A stretch of 64,000 nt of DNA from Leptospira bourretii (GTDB lineage: Bacteria > Spirochaetota > Leptospiria > Leptospirales > Leptospiraceae), in the NCBI RefSeq assembly GCF_004770145.1, contig NZ_RQFW01000019.1, positions 186,001 through 250,000 of the forward strand, given 5' to 3'. Of this stretch, positions 26,903 to 36,227 are shown piece by piece. The notes beneath the pieces are model-generated. The model saw only the letters and a list, made by a program, of their open reading frames with translations. It did no database searches and was not told the DNA's origin. How positions within the stretch are numbered: the stretch's first letter is position 1; every line of letters starts with the position of its first letter. The translations under genes were made by a program, and so were the position numbers.

Positions 26903-29356
26903 AGTCACCCCAAAGTTAATTTGACGAAATGGCCCCGGTTGGATTCCTTCAGGTAAACGTGAAGAAATGTATTTTCGATCTTGTAAGTTTTTCCCAGAAA
27001 GAAACAAAGACCAGTTATCCTTTTTGTATCCAATATTGGCATTTACAAGTTCATAGGCGGGAATTTCACCATCTAGTCCCGATACATCAGACTTAATACC
27101 GGCATAATTCAAAATGGTTCGAGAGTCCGCAGTTGTACCAACTGTATCATACCAAGTAACAGTTTTGGAATTTTCTAAATCATGAAATTGTTTGGAAAAA
27201 AATTGCCATTCAATCCTAGCATAAAAGCCGGTGCTTCGACTTGAAATTCCAAGAGAAAGTGTTAGGATGTCTCTTGAAACATAAGGCAGACGATTTCCAT
27301 TTGTGTCTACATGTGCGAATGGATTGGAGTCTCCCTTGGTCCAAGCTCCTAAATTATAGGTATATTGGTTTGATTTTGCTTCTGTCCTTGTGTAGATGAT
27401 ATCGAAAGGGATTAAATAGTTTAACTTCCAAAATTGACCAAAATCAAAGGTCATGTTAGATTCCACACCACGATGAATGGACCTACCTGCATTCACAGGC
27501 CTAGAGCCTAAATTTCCGCCAGCAGCAGAACTATTGATGATTTGATCCTCGAAGTTTAAGAGATAACCTACCAATTGACCACTTAAATACTCGGTTACAT
27601 CTCCCCTAACACCGGTTTCATAATTCCAGGAACGTTCTGGTTTTAAAACTAAATCTTCTGCTGTGGGAGAAATGGCCGATTCATACCGAGGCGGCGAAAA
27701 CCCTCTATGAACTCCTGTAAACCAAGTCATATTCCTTGCGAAATCTAAAGTGGTTCCAAATCCAGGTAAAACAATTTGGTTTTTGGCTGTGGCAGTTTTG
27801 TCCAATTGCACTGTTGGATTTGTTCCTGAAAAATATTCAAACGTAACGGTATCAAAATCTCTTCGGGCACGATTGATGGAACGTGTTTGTGTAAAGGATT
27901 CATAACGAACCCCAGGGATTATGGAAAATTTCTCTGTTAGGCGGATTCTATCTTGTAAATAAACAGAAACGGCTTTTGCAGAACGCCTTTCATCATCTCT
28001 CAGTTCGCCACTATTCGCTAAACTCGTTTGCGATTGTAATAAAACAGCTGGTGTTGATCCCACTCCATTCGGATATACCACAAAATCAGGTGTTGTTGGA
28101 CCATTTAGAAGTTGGACCTTTGCCATATCGACATGGTAACGAGTACCTAAATCAATTTCGTGTTTGATAGATCCAGTTTCGATTTCGGTTTGTAATTTGG
28201 TTTCGATACCAGCAAACTTATAGGTCCGATCTCGATGAGCATTCGTTCCTCGCATCCAAATGGTATCACTATTTCTTGAAGTGAAAGGTTCCCCATCGTA
28301 AGTGGCAAGTGTATCCGTTGGCATTGTACTCCCTCTCGAATTTCGAGAGTAGTTTTGTCTTGCCCAATTCCGTTCTGTATAAGCTGAATACACTCTTGTG
28401 ATGAGTTTCGTTTTTTCTGAAACAGCCCATTCATGTCCTATCGAAAAACTGTAACGTTCGATGGATCGTTTGTCATTCTCTGCGGGGTTGTCTTTTGGGT
28501 TGTTTTGAAACATTCCGGTCGTAAGACCTACATAAGTTGCTTGGGACTCTTGTTGGTGAAAACCTAATTTGGTAGTAATATTATGCTTTTCATTTAACTG
28601 GTGTATGGTTTTTACATTGGCTTCATTAACAAAGTAACCTTGGTTTGCACGAAATCCATCACCCTGTTTCCTTAGGACATTGACATCAAAACCAGTATTA
28701 CCAAAGGTTCCTCCATATCCAACCATTTGGCTGAAAAAAGCGTTTTCTCCACCTATGGTTTGGATATTCAATGTAGGATCTTTAGGAGGCCGTCTTGTGA
28801 TAAAATTAACAACACCTCCAATCGTAGAAGGTCCAAATAAAATGGAACCAGAACCCTTTACTATTTCAATTCTCTCCATTCGTTCGATTGAAGGAGTATA
28901 GTACATTTCCGGTTCACCATAGGGGTTTAGCGAAGTAAATAGTCCATCTTCTAAAACAAGAACTTTTCTGGAAACTTCCCCACTCACTCCCCGAAACCCC
29001 AAGTTCATGGTAAGGCCAGCTGGATCTTGATAACGAATGTTAGCTCCTGGAACCCGGCGTAAAACTTCCATATTGTCCATTGGTCTTGTTTCTTCTAAAA
29101 ACTTCTTTGTAATGATGGTTGCTGAACCGGGAATTCTTTTTAGGTCTTTTTTATCTCCGATCACTCGAATTTCTGCTTTCTTCCATTTCGGATCCTCTGA
29201 ATTCTCTTCTGGAACTTCCGAACCTTCCGCTGGTGCCTGCACCGAAGGTTCAGGATTTGGTTTAGAAGTTGTTTCCTGAGCCATAAGCTGACTTGTTTCG
29301 CAAAGTACCATTAAGGTTATGGTCAAAACCGTATTGAGAAGTAGTTTCATTTTCAT
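26891..29356 (-). CDS. TonB-dependent outer-membrane receptor (FecA-like)
   Basis: An 821-residue receptor for an iron complex or other scarce nutrient. Signal peptide about 1-26 (ends LMAQ), then a Pro/Glu-rich linker to about residue 57. The plug domain follows: GSATIITKKFLEE, LRRVPGANIRYQDPAG, LNLGFRG-like core and IERIEIVKGSGSILFGPSTIGGVVNFIT near 165-190. The C-terminal barrel ends in FGVTLQL, an outer-membrane-type terminus. The plug is closest to the FecA/siderophore group by eye, but substrate cannot be set. No tonB, exbBD or ABC importer is adjacent and no convincing Fur box was seen upstream. Confidence 0.9.
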   Translation of the reverse strand: MKMKLLLNTVLTITLMVLCETSQLMAQETTSKPNPEPSVQAPAEGSEVPEENSEDPKWKKAEIRVIGDKKDLKRIPGSATIITKKFLEETRPMDNMEVLRRVPGANIRYQDPAGLTMNLGFRGVSGEVSRKVLVLEDGLFTSLNPYGEPEMYYTPSIERMERIEIVKGSGSILFGPSTIGGVVNFITRRPPKDPTLNIQTIGGENAFFSQMVGYGGTFGNTGFDVNVLRKQGDGFRANQGYFVNEANVKTIHQLNEKHNITTKLGFHQQESQATYVGLTTGMFQNNPKDNPAENDKRSIERYSFSIGHEWAVSEKTKLITRVYSAYTERNWARQNYSRNSRGSTMPTDTLATYDGEPFTSRNSDTIWMRGTNAHRDRTYKFAGIETKLQTEIETGSIKHEIDLGTRYHVDMAKVQLLNGPTTPDFVVYPNGVGSTPAVLLQSQTSLANSGELRDDERRSAKAVSVYLQDRIRLTEKFSIIPGVRYESFTQTRSINRARRDFDTVTFEYFSGTNPTVQLDKTATAKNQIVLPGFGTTLDFARNMTWFTGVHRGFSPPRYESAISPTAEDLVLKPERSWNYETGVRGDVTEYLSGQLVGYLLNFEDQIINSSAAGGNLGSRPVNAGRSIHRGVESNMTFDFGQFWKLNYLIPFDIIYTRTEAKSNQYTYNLGAWTKGDSNPFAHVDTNGNRLPYVSRDILTLSLGISSRSTGFYARIEWQFFSKQFHDLENSKTVTWYDTVGTTADSRTILNYAGIKSDVSGLDGEIPAYELVNANIGYKKDNWSLFLSGKNLQDRKYISSRLPEGIQPGPFRQINFGVTLQL

Positions 29357-29429
29357 ATAATTTTAATTTTGAGACTAGGGTTCATTTAAATACTTTAGAG
29401 ACAACAGAAAATTAGGACAAGGAGGATCC

Positions 29430-30527
29430 ATGAATCCGAAAATTTGCTACTACGACCACCGATCCAAAAATACAAAACTGGCTCATCGCATCTTATTTGG
29501 TTTTGACCTAGTCGCACTTGCCATTCTGATACCAATTCTATATACTTCCGGACTATTAGAAGAAGATCCATTGGTTTTAGTATTTGCCTTAGGAATGATT
29601 GTGGTATTTTTTATTTCCCCTCATCTCCTACTTTATATTTTCCAAAAACAAAAATGGACAGAATTTGATTCCGATCTTCGAGTTGTCCACCTAATTGAAA
29701 ATAAACGAATCATTAGAACAATTCCATTCGACCAAATTCAATACATTTATATATCAGAATATACTTATACACTAAAAACAAAAAACGGTTCTCGCACAAT
29801 AACAGTATTTACAGTTTTAGGTCATTTAGAAGGGGAATCGGTGCAATTATCCGAATCAACGAATTATCCAGAAATAAGACAATTTAGCGAATCCATTGCT
29901 AAACTACTAAAAACTTCGATACAAACGAAAACAAACGAATTGATTCCTTATACTGAACTAGATCTTCCCATTCACAAACGGAAAAGACCAAAAGAAATTT
30001 TAGAATCAGAAATTTCCTTTGATCCAAATTCATATATTTCAGTCCAAAGAACTAGTACTGAAAGTTTACTCAAATCAAACTACCGACCAAAAATTTTTAT
30101 TTTTGTTGGAATCACTGTCAGCTTTGCTTTGATTCTTATGATTCATTTTGCAATCGGATCTGCCTTTGAACTTTCCGTTGAGTTTTGGCAAACATTTCCG
30201 CCAAACAAAATCCAAATCGGATTTTTAATCATTTCCCTACTTTTAGGATTTATGCCCATACTTTCTGTTTGGTGGAACTACAAAAAACGAAAAGAAATTC
30301 GGATCACAAAAGATACAATCTTTTGGAATGAGATAGCCTATCCATTTCAAAACTGGGAAGAAATTTTATTCAAAGAAAATACGTTATACATTGTCAATGA
30401 TCGAGAAACAAAAACTCATTCCTTATTTTTCTTTTGCCAACCTAGTGATTGTTTGTCAGTTTACAATTGGATTCTAAAAGAAATTGTTTTTCGGTCAGGA
30501 GAAAGTGTGGATTTTAGTCGGTTTTAA
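29430..30527 (+). CDS. membrane protein of unknown function
   Basis: I do not recognise this 365-residue protein. Four hydrophobic helices appear in two pairs, at about 22-44, 48-72, 225-247 and 270-292, with a polar domain between the pairs (about 75-215) and another after the last. The polar parts resemble PH-like membrane domains (for example ENKRIIRTIPFDQIQYIYISEY and the matching KRKEIRITKDTIFWNEIAYPFQNWEEILF near the C-terminus), suggesting an internal duplication of helix pair plus PH-like domain. A strong AAGGAGGATCC site precedes the ATG. It is divergent from the TonB-dependent receptor. Confidence 0.75.
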   Translation: MNPKICYYDHRSKNTKLAHRILFGFDLVALAILIPILYTSGLLEEDPLVLVFALGMIVVFFISPHLLLYIFQKQKWTEFDSDLRVVHLIENKRIIRTIPFDQIQYIYISEYTYTLKTKNGSRTITVFTVLGHLEGESVQLSESTNYPEIRQFSESIAKLLKTSIQTKTNELIPYTELDLPIHKRKRPKEILESEISFDPNSYISVQRTSTESLLKSNYRPKIFIFVGITVSFALILMIHFAIGSAFELSVEFWQTFPPNKIQIGFLIISLLLGFMPILSVWWNYKKRKEIRITKDTIFWNEIAYPFQNWEEILFKENTLYIVNDRETKTHSLFFFCQPSDCLSVYNWILKEIVFRSGESVDFSRF

Positions 30528-30594
30528 GAGAAAACAACCCCCACGATTCTCTGAATTTGAATGTGAGGTTTGTTCGTTTGAATTCAAAATAGAA

Positions 30595-30849
30595 CTACTG
30601 TGCTGGAACTCCAGGGATTTCTTTTTTCTTTTTTTCCTTAGAGAGCAAACCTTTTAGCTTTTCTTGAGTGGCAGGGTCTTGGAGTTTTTCCTTTCCCATT
30701 TGAATGGCTTTTTGGCCTTCTTCAGAATTGGCCTTTTCAATGATTTTGTCCATAATGCCTGGTTCTTCAGAAGTTCCGTCGTTTGTTTGCGAACTAGCAC
30801 AACTGAGTGAAAGGGAAAGGATGGTTGCTAATAAGAGTATTTGTTTCAT
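30595..30849 (-). CDS. small putative lipoprotein
   Basis: An 84-residue exported protein. The signal peptide ends in LSLSLSC, giving a lipid-modified cysteine at residue 17. The mature part is charged and helical (IMDKIIEKANSEEGQKAIQMGKEKL, then a Lys/Glu-rich tail ending GVPAQ). No known family. Small lipoproteins of this kind are common in Leptospira. It is divergent from the permease gene. Confidence 0.7.
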   Translation of the reverse strand: MKQILLLATILSLSLSCASSQTNDGTSEEPGIMDKIIEKANSEEGQKAIQMGKEKLQDPATQEKLKGLLSKEKKKKEIPGVPAQ

Positions 30850-30988
30850 ATCTGATTTCCGTAACTGAAAGGATTCTAGTTTCGAAATTTCAATTCGTCA
30901 ATGGAAAAACAAAATCGTTTGTAGAAAACAGACCTCGTTCTAAAACCAATCCTGGAATCAAAACTATCATCAATTATAAGGATCTTTC

Positions 30989-32428
30989 ATGGACCAAAAC
31001 TCTCTGGATCAGGATTCAGCACAACTAGAAGCACTTGGACTCAAATCTGAATTTGAACGCAGTATGAGTTTTTGGGAAAACTTTTCTCTTGGTTTTACTT
31101 ACCTTTCTCCCGTTGTGGGAGTGTATTCAGTATTTGCCCTAGCCATCCAAGCAGGTGGGCCTCCCATGATTTGGAACTACCTACTTGTCGGTTTTGGTCA
31201 ATTTTTGGTTTGTTTGGTCTTTGGTGAAATTGTCTCCCAGTACCCAATCTCAGGTGGGATCTATCCATGGTCTCTTCGTTTGGTAGGAGAACGTTGGGCT
31301 TGGATGTCTGCTTGGGTTTATGCTTGGGCACTCTTTACCACTGTCGCAGCTGTGGCGGTCGGTGGTGCTCCTTTTTTAAGCCAACTCATCGGCATCGAGT
31401 TTGGTAATTCTGGATTTATTTGGATAGCGATAGCAATGATCCTAATCTCTACCATTCTCAATTTAAGTGGGACAAGGCTCCTTGCCCAAGTTGCGTTTTT
31501 TGGTTTTTTATGTGAACTGATTGGAGCAGTCGTTGTTGGTGGTTACCTTTTACTTTTTGCAAAAGTAAATTCAATCTCCATTCTCTGGAATACATTTTCC
31601 TTTGGGGAAGGAGTGAATTATTTTCCAGCATTTCTAGCCTCCTCGGTAGCTGCTATGTTTTGTTATTATGGATTTGAGGCTTGTGGTGATGTTGCCGAAG
31701 AAACACCAAACGCAAATTCGGCGATTCCAAAATCAATGCGTATGACCATTTATATTGGTGGGGGTGCCGCCACCTTTGTTTGTTTGGCACTTCTGCTTGC
31801 TCTTCCCAATGTAGAAAAAGCAATCTCTGGAGAAGACGCCGATCCGGTTACTACAACACTTATGGCTGCTATGGGACAAACTGGATACCGAATGGTGATT
31901 GCAGTCGTCATGGTTTCTTTTTTATCTTGTCTACTCAGCTTACAAGCAGCTGCCAGTAGACTTTTATTTTCCTTTGCCCGTGATGGAATGATCTTTGGAA
32001 GTAAACACTTAAACCATCTTTCCAAATCAGGAAAAGTTCCAGTGAATGCTCTGATCGTTACTGGTCTGATTCCGATTGTCATCGCAAGTATAGGGCACTG
32101 GTTACAAGATGCTGTCACAACGATCATTAGTTTTGCCTCTGCGGGAATCTACGTGGCGTTTCAGATGGTAGTCATTGCAGCTTTGTATGCTAGATCCAAA
32201 GGATGGAAACCGTCGGGAACGTTTCGTTTAGGGAAACTGGGGTTTCTCATCAACGCCTTGGCTCTGTTTTACGGAATCACAGCAGTCGCCAATATGGTTT
32301 GGCCAAGAACACCGGATGAACCTTGGTATATTAATTATGGAATGATTTTTACATCCTTAGTCGTTGTATGTTCCGGAATTCTTTATCTCTTTATGGCCAA
32401 ACCACATTTACAACGAAAAACTTCTTAA
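30989..32428 (+). CDS. APC-family amino acid permease
   Basis: A 479-residue inner-membrane transporter with about 12 helices. The first helix has SLGFTYLSPVVGVYSVFALAIQAGGPPM near 30-58, where APC proteins bind the substrate backbone, followed by GEIVSQYPISGGIYPWSLRLVGERWAWMSAWVYAW near 84-118. This is the eukaryotic-like GABA/choline (BAT1/GabP-like ACT) subgroup by eye; the substrate is not set. An AAGGA site precedes the ATG. The 139-base divergent gap upstream holds no clear operator. Confidence 0.88.
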   Translation: MDQNSLDQDSAQLEALGLKSEFERSMSFWENFSLGFTYLSPVVGVYSVFALAIQAGGPPMIWNYLLVGFGQFLVCLVFGEIVSQYPISGGIYPWSLRLVGERWAWMSAWVYAWALFTTVAAVAVGGAPFLSQLIGIEFGNSGFIWIAIAMILISTILNLSGTRLLAQVAFFGFLCELIGAVVVGGYLLLFAKVNSISILWNTFSFGEGVNYFPAFLASSVAAMFCYYGFEACGDVAEETPNANSAIPKSMRMTIYIGGGAATFVCLALLLALPNVEKAISGEDADPVTTTLMAAMGQTGYRMVIAVVMVSFLSCLLSLQAAASRLLFSFARDGMIFGSKHLNHLSKSGKVPVNALIVTGLIPIVIASIGHWLQDAVTTIISFASAGIYVAFQMVVIAALYARSKGWKPSGTFRLGKLGFLINALALFYGITAVANMVWPRTPDEPWYINYGMIFTSLVVVCSGILYLFMAKPHLQRKTS

Positions 32429-32462
32429 AAAAAATTGGTTTGTAGGTTTTATCTGTTTGGGA

Positions 32463-33092
32463 TTAGGATTTATCCTTTTCCCAAACTTGAAACTCCCCAC
32501 CAGAAATTTCTTCATTCAAAACCAATCTAAATCCAGGCAAATAACTACCACCGAACCCATGGAAGGTGATGAGTTTTGATTTTGGTTTCAATAAAAAAAG
32601 ATTCTGTTTGAAAGTGTGTAAGTCTTTCAAAAATTGATTTGCCGATTTATTCTTTTTTAAATCAATCGAATGGCTCCCCTTAATAGTTTCATACAAAGGG
32701 TTAAAACAATAATAATGAGAATGCCCATAAGGAAAATGAGTTAAAAAATTCTTCTTTTGGAATTGGACCCTAGAAACCCCCCAATGTTTTTTTATGGCTT
32801 CAGAAACGGAAAGGAGTTCTTCTCGATCTTCTAATCCGATGACTTCAATGGAATCGGAAGAGAGAAGTGAAAGATAAATGCAGAACTTTCCAACTCCCGA
32901 ACCTAAATCAACAACAGAAGTAACACCATCGGAAAAAAGATATTTCCAAGTTCTTTCAATCACAGAAATCGGAGTCCATTGGAATGGGGAGAGAGTCTGT
33001 AACGGCAAAGGAAGTAAAGAATCCCAACTTTCATCTGTCATTGGATCCCCTACGATGATTTTCCTCTCCTTATCGAAAAATTGGTTTCTCAT
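32463..33092 (-). CDS. SAM-dependent methyltransferase-like protein
   Basis: A 209-residue class I methyltransferase fold: the SAM-binding motif VVDLGSGVGKFCIYLSLL near 59-76 and an acidic residue after the second strand (IEVIGLEDREEL near 83-94). An FNPLYE motif near 133-138 takes the place of the usual (D/N)PP(Y/F), which may point to N-methylation of protein or base, but the target is unknown. The start MRNQFFDKERK is the likely one; no strong ribosome site is seen. Confidence 0.75.
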   Translation of the reverse strand: MRNQFFDKERKIIVGDPMTDESWDSLLPLPLQTLSPFQWTPISVIERTWKYLFSDGVTSVVDLGSGVGKFCIYLSLLSSDSIEVIGLEDREELLSVSEAIKKHWGVSRVQFQKKNFLTHFPYGHSHYYCFNPLYETIKGSHSIDLKKNKSANQFLKDLHTFKQNLFLLKPKSKLITFHGFGGSYLPGFRLVLNEEISGGEFQVWEKDKS

Positions 33093-33121
33093 TTCTTAAT
33101 GCTGTGTTACAAGTTTTGTTT

Positions 33122-33343
33122 ATGGACCAAAAGATTCAATATTTGAACCAAATGATCGAAATCATTGATAACAAAGTAACAATTTTTAAGAAAAACAAGT
33201 CCAAATTACCACAAGCCGCTTACGCTGCAGAAAAACAAGTTCTGACTCGCACCATTGAAGACACGATCAAACTAGCTGAAGAAATAAAACCTGTTCCCTT
33301 TTCCCTCATTAATGATTTAAAATCTTTAATCAAACAATTGTAA
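33122..33343 (+). CDS. small coiled-coil protein of unknown function
   Basis: A 73-residue charged helical protein: MDQKIQYLNQMIEIIDNKVTIF, then a Lys-rich turn and a second helix (AEKQVLTRTIEDTIKLAEEIK). A GTG at 33104 would add six residues. There is no recognisable family. It is divergent from the methyltransferase gene by about 30 bases and tail-to-tail with the DUF1499 gene. Even codon pattern and helical periodicity suggest it is real. Confidence 0.55.
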   Translation: MDQKIQYLNQMIEIIDNKVTIFKKNKSKLPQAAYAAEKQVLTRTIEDTIKLAEEIKPVPFSLINDLKSLIKQL

Positions 33344-33358
33344 GAGAGAGAATCGCTA

Positions 33359-33790
33359 TTATTCTTTTGCGAGTAACTCTCGGAACTGATTGACTCTCCT
33401 TCTGTTGGCAAAAATATCCCAAAGACCCAAAATGGATTGCGAGCGAACTTGGGCTTCTTGTTTCCCTTCAGGAAAATAAATCTCAACACGGTCAGGAAAT
33501 CGAAAAACCTTTGTGAAAAATATCACACGAATGTATTCCCCTTCCTTTTCTTCCTTAATCCAAATGTTTTCAGATTCATGGAAATACTTTGCCATTCTTT
33601 CGTAGGCAACCTTTCGCGTTGTAGTATAAACAATTGGGTCTACTTTATGAACAAAATTGTATTCCATACTTTGGCTTGAAACACAGTTAGGCGAAGGAGG
33701 ACATCCTCGAAGTTCCCCTTCGTCCACACCGGAAAGAGGACTGAGAACACTCATACAACAAATAAAGAAAACAGATAGTGCAGATTCCAT
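33359..33790 (-). CDS. DUF1499 family protein, exported
   Basis: A 143-residue protein. A hydrophobic N-terminus (ALSVFFICCMSVLSPLSG) looks like a signal or anchor. The family core follows: RGCPPSPNCVSSQS near 31-44 (the CPxSPNCVSS signature), then a KVAYERMAKYF helix, strands around IRVIFFTKVFRFPDRVEIYF and the closing SILGLWDIFANRRRVNQFRE. DUF1499 function is unknown. The ATG at 33790 is preferred to one 9 bases upstream. The gene faces the hydrolase gene on the other strand. Confidence 0.85.
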   Translation of the reverse strand: MESALSVFFICCMSVLSPLSGVDEGELRGCPPSPNCVSSQSMEYNFVHKVDPIVYTTTRKVAYERMAKYFHESENIWIKEEKEGEYIRVIFFTKVFRFPDRVEIYFPEGKQEAQVRSQSILGLWDIFANRRRVNQFRELLAKE

Positions 33791-33860
33791 ATTTTCCAAA
33801 AAAGGAATCTGCCTTTTTTTTACTTGCAGAATTTGGTTTTTTCCTATTTTTTATGTGCTC

Positions 33861-34745
33861 ATGAAACGAACCATAAAGTACACCATTTCGGGATTGATTT
33901 TCATAATCATCTTACTCGTTGCCATTTCCTATTATTTTTCTAGTTTAGTTTTATTTCCGAAAGTCAATTGTAAGTTAGACCATCATGTGTATTGCCAAGG
34001 CCCTGTGGAACTTGGTTTGGAATTTGAAGAAGTCCAATTCGAAACAGTGGACAAATTGAACCTTGTTAGTTACTGGATCCCCGCCAAACAAAATAAAGGT
34101 TCCATCATCATGGTCCATGGTCACGGGGGGCAAAGGAACGAAGGACTTCGGTTTGCTAAAAGCTTACATGAAGCAGGCTACAATTTACTTTTACTTAGTT
34201 TGCGAAGAAATCATGGAGGGTTTGCCTCCATGGGATTTCATGAACAAAAAGATGTAGAGGCAGCACTTACATTCTTAAAATCGAAAGGTTTCCAAAAAAT
34301 TGGAATTTTTGGATTTTCAATGGGTTCTGCTACCAGTATCATTGCAATGGCAGAACATCCAGAAATCCAAGCTGGTATTTTTAGCAGTGGGTATGGAAGT
34401 GCCATTGATGTTCTTGTAGAATCTGCAAAACGCGATTTTGGAATTCCTTATTATCCACTCATTCCTGTCGTCAAACTCGCATTAAATCTCCGTGGTGATA
34501 TGGACATTGATTCAGTAAGACCGATAGATCATATTGCATCCATTAGCCCAAGACCCATTGCCATCTTCCATTGCACAAAAGATGATTACGTCGACTACCA
34601 TCATGCAGAAGATTTATTTGCAAAGGCAGGAGAACCTAAATCCCTTTGGTCTCCAGAGTGCAATCGACACGAACGTCTGTGGAATTTTTCTCCAAAAGAA
34701 GCAGAAACGAGAGCCGTTGTTTTTTTTCAGAAGTATCTAAAATAA
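33861..34745 (+). CDS. alpha/beta hydrolase, membrane-anchored
   Basis: A 294-residue serine hydrolase. Residues 5-28 form one membrane helix, so the catalytic part is probably outside the cytoplasm. The oxyanion region IIMVHGHGGQRNE is near 87, the nucleophile elbow IGIFGFSMGSAT (GxSxG) near 150-161, the acid in HCTKDDYVDYHHA near 238 and the histidine in CNRHERLW near 263. This is the DUF-type FrsA/BAAT-like group of esterases; the substrate is unknown. I set the start at 33861, which removes 68 non-homologous residues that run antisense to the DUF1499 gene. Confidence 0.83.
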   Translation: MKRTIKYTISGLIFIIILLVAISYYFSSLVLFPKVNCKLDHHVYCQGPVELGLEFEEVQFETVDKLNLVSYWIPAKQNKGSIIMVHGHGGQRNEGLRFAKSLHEAGYNLLLLSLRRNHGGFASMGFHEQKDVEAALTFLKSKGFQKIGIFGFSMGSATSIIAMAEHPEIQAGIFSSGYGSAIDVLVESAKRDFGIPYYPLIPVVKLALNLRGDMDIDSVRPIDHIASISPRPIAIFHCTKDDYVDYHHAEDLFAKAGEPKSLWSPECNRHERLWNFSPKEAETRAVVFFQKYLK

Positions 34746-34912
34746 GTGTTCTGTTTCAATTCGTTTGGGTGAGTAAAAGAGAAAAAATTTTCATTCGAAC
34801 TTGGTCCATATTCTTGAAATACATAAAGAAATGACCAAGGGAGAACTCATCATTTGCTCACAAAACAAAAACCATACTTTGAATCAAAATATAGAATTTA
34901 AAAGTAAAACCG

Positions 34913-35611
34913 ATGTCCAAAACCATTGAACATCTATTAAAAAATTCGCACCTCCCTGGTCCAAGGGGGAATTTAGAACTACTTGGTTCCTTTTCCAAAA
35001 CTGCATCGGCAAAGGAAATATCTGAATGTTTATCCTATTGCCACGATGATTTACATAATTCTCCAGAAGAATTTGTAGTTATGTGCGGTATTGTTGGGTT
35101 TTGTATAAAAAACAGTAATCATATAAAGAAAACTCTCTCGAACATTAGAAAATATGCCTCTCATAGCAGTTGGAGAATTAGGGAAGCTGTAGCGATAGGC
35201 ATCCAGGAAATGACAGAAAACAATACAAAAGAAATATTGGAAAATTTAAAAGTTTGGATAAATGGAAATGATTTAGAAAAAAGAGCCGTTGTTGCAGCTT
35301 TATGTGAACCAAAACTCCTAAAGGAAAAAACATTTATTTTGGAGCTATTAGAAATCCTTAAGCAGATCACTATGCCCTTTGCTAAGATCGAAGGAAAACT
35401 ATCCGAAAACCAAAATTCCCTACGAAAAACACTAGGGTATGGATGGAGTGTTGCCATTGTTTCTCTTCCCAAAGAAGGCAAAGCCTGTTTTGAAAAAATT
35501 GCAAAAAACAAAAACAAACAGATCCAATGGATTGTAAAAGAGAACTTAAAGAAAAACAGATTAAAAGTGATGGATAAAACTTGGGTGGAAACACTACAGA
35601 ATATCGTATAA
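34913..35611 (+). CDS. HEAT-repeat (DNA alkylation repair-like) protein
   Basis: A 232-residue all-helical protein with HEAT-like pairs, such as HSSWRIREAVAIGIQEMTENNTKEILENLKVW near 88-119 and DLEKRAVVAALCEP near 123-136, plus SLRKTLGYGWSVAIV near 175. This resembles the AlkD-type fold or a PBS/HEAT adaptor, but I see no clear catalytic aspartate in an AlkD setting. The stop codon TAA at 35609-35611 lies inside a 14-bp direct repeat that recurs beyond the vapBC genes. The 167-base gap upstream holds no gene I can support. Confidence 0.65.
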   Translation: MSKTIEHLLKNSHLPGPRGNLELLGSFSKTASAKEISECLSYCHDDLHNSPEEFVVMCGIVGFCIKNSNHIKKTLSNIRKYASHSSWRIREAVAIGIQEMTENNTKEILENLKVWINGNDLEKRAVVAALCEPKLLKEKTFILELLEILKQITMPFAKIEGKLSENQNSLRKTLGYGWSVAIVSLPKEGKACFEKIAKNKNKQIQWIVKENLKKNRLKVMDKTWVETLQNIV

Positions 35612-35635
35612 CAGACTACCGTTAAACGATCTATT
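35604..35635 (+). repeat. direct repeat copy A flanking the vapBC module
   Basis: TCGTATAACAGACT at 35604-35617 and GATCTATT at 35628-35635. Copy B at 36302-36334 has the identical 14 bp and identical 8 bp with nearly the same spacing (24 versus 25 bases from the start). The pair brackets vapBC. The stop codon of the upstream HEAT-like gene is inside this copy. Confidence 0.7.
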
Positions 35636-35637
35636 TG

Positions 35638-36015
35638 TCATTGTGGGTAAATATACTGAGATTCGAGAACTTTTAATATCTTTTTATCGAGAGTCCAAAG
35701 TTTTAAATTTTTCTGTTTCGTTTCGTAAATTAAAATGGAGTCGATAATACCGATTCCTTTTTCAAAATGTTTTTTTTCAAAGGATAAATTTCCAGCTTTA
35801 ATGAAGGCTCCATTAGATAGAATATTATTTAAGCTTCTCCAGTAATGTAAAACAAACTCAATTTCGCTTTTGTTTTTACAACCTTGTAAAATTTCTCCAA
35901 AGACAACTTCATGTGCGATGACCTCCGAAGCCTCAACGAGTCCAACTAATTTTGAAAAGTAAGGTTCTTTTCCTCGGAAGAATTCAATCCAAACAGAAGT
36001 ATCAACTAAAATCAT
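35638..36015 (-). CDS. vapC: VapC-type PIN-domain ribonuclease toxin
   Basis: A 125-residue PIN domain. The four acidic catalytic positions are visible: Asp5 in ILVDTSVWIEFF, Glu41 in VVFGEILQG, Asp92 in GIGIIDSILI and Asp110 in WTLDKKIL. VapC toxins cleave tRNA or rRNA and are held inactive by VapB. The start overlaps the end of vapB by 4 bases, the usual antitoxin-first order. The module lies between direct repeats, in line with a mobile or recombinogenic cassette. Confidence 0.9.
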   Translation of the reverse strand: MILVDTSVWIEFFRGKEPYFSKLVGLVEASEVIAHEVVFGEILQGCKNKSEIEFVLHYWRSLNNILSNGAFIKAGNLSFEKKHFEKGIGIIDSILIYETKQKNLKLWTLDKKILKVLESQYIYPQ

Positions 36016-36227
36016 TTTGTTCTATTAATTTTTCTAATTTTTTCAGCGGAAAACTGAGATGAAAATTCAAGCGGTTTGTTTCTTAATTTTTCATTAAGCT
36101 TCTTTACCTTTGCAAGTTTTACCCATTCGGATAATGCCTTTTGGAGGGAATCGGTAATATTTTTACCTTCAGTATATTTCTGAACTTCTATAATTAATTC
36201 ATCAGGAAGTATTGCTGTTACTTTCAT
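36012..36227 (-). CDS. vapB: VapB-type antitoxin
   Basis: A 71-residue protein with an N-terminal ribbon-helix-helix-like part, MKVTAILPDELIIEVQKYTEGKNITDSLQKALSEWVK, common in antitoxins that neutralise PIN toxins, and a basic C-terminal tail (LNEKLRNKPLEFSSQF…KINRTK) expected to wrap the toxin. I use the ATG at 36227. Only about seven bases separate it from a good -10 box, so translation is probably from a leaderless or near-leaderless mRNA; a longer TTG start would fall inside the -35 element. Confidence 0.85.
   Translation of the reverse strand: MKVTAILPDELIIEVQKYTEGKNITDSLQKALSEWVKLAKVKKLNEKLRNKPLEFSSQFSAEKIRKINRTK

Noticed and set aside
29357..29429. Fur box before the TonB-dependent receptor
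   Set aside because: The gap is AT-rich but has no convincing palindrome.
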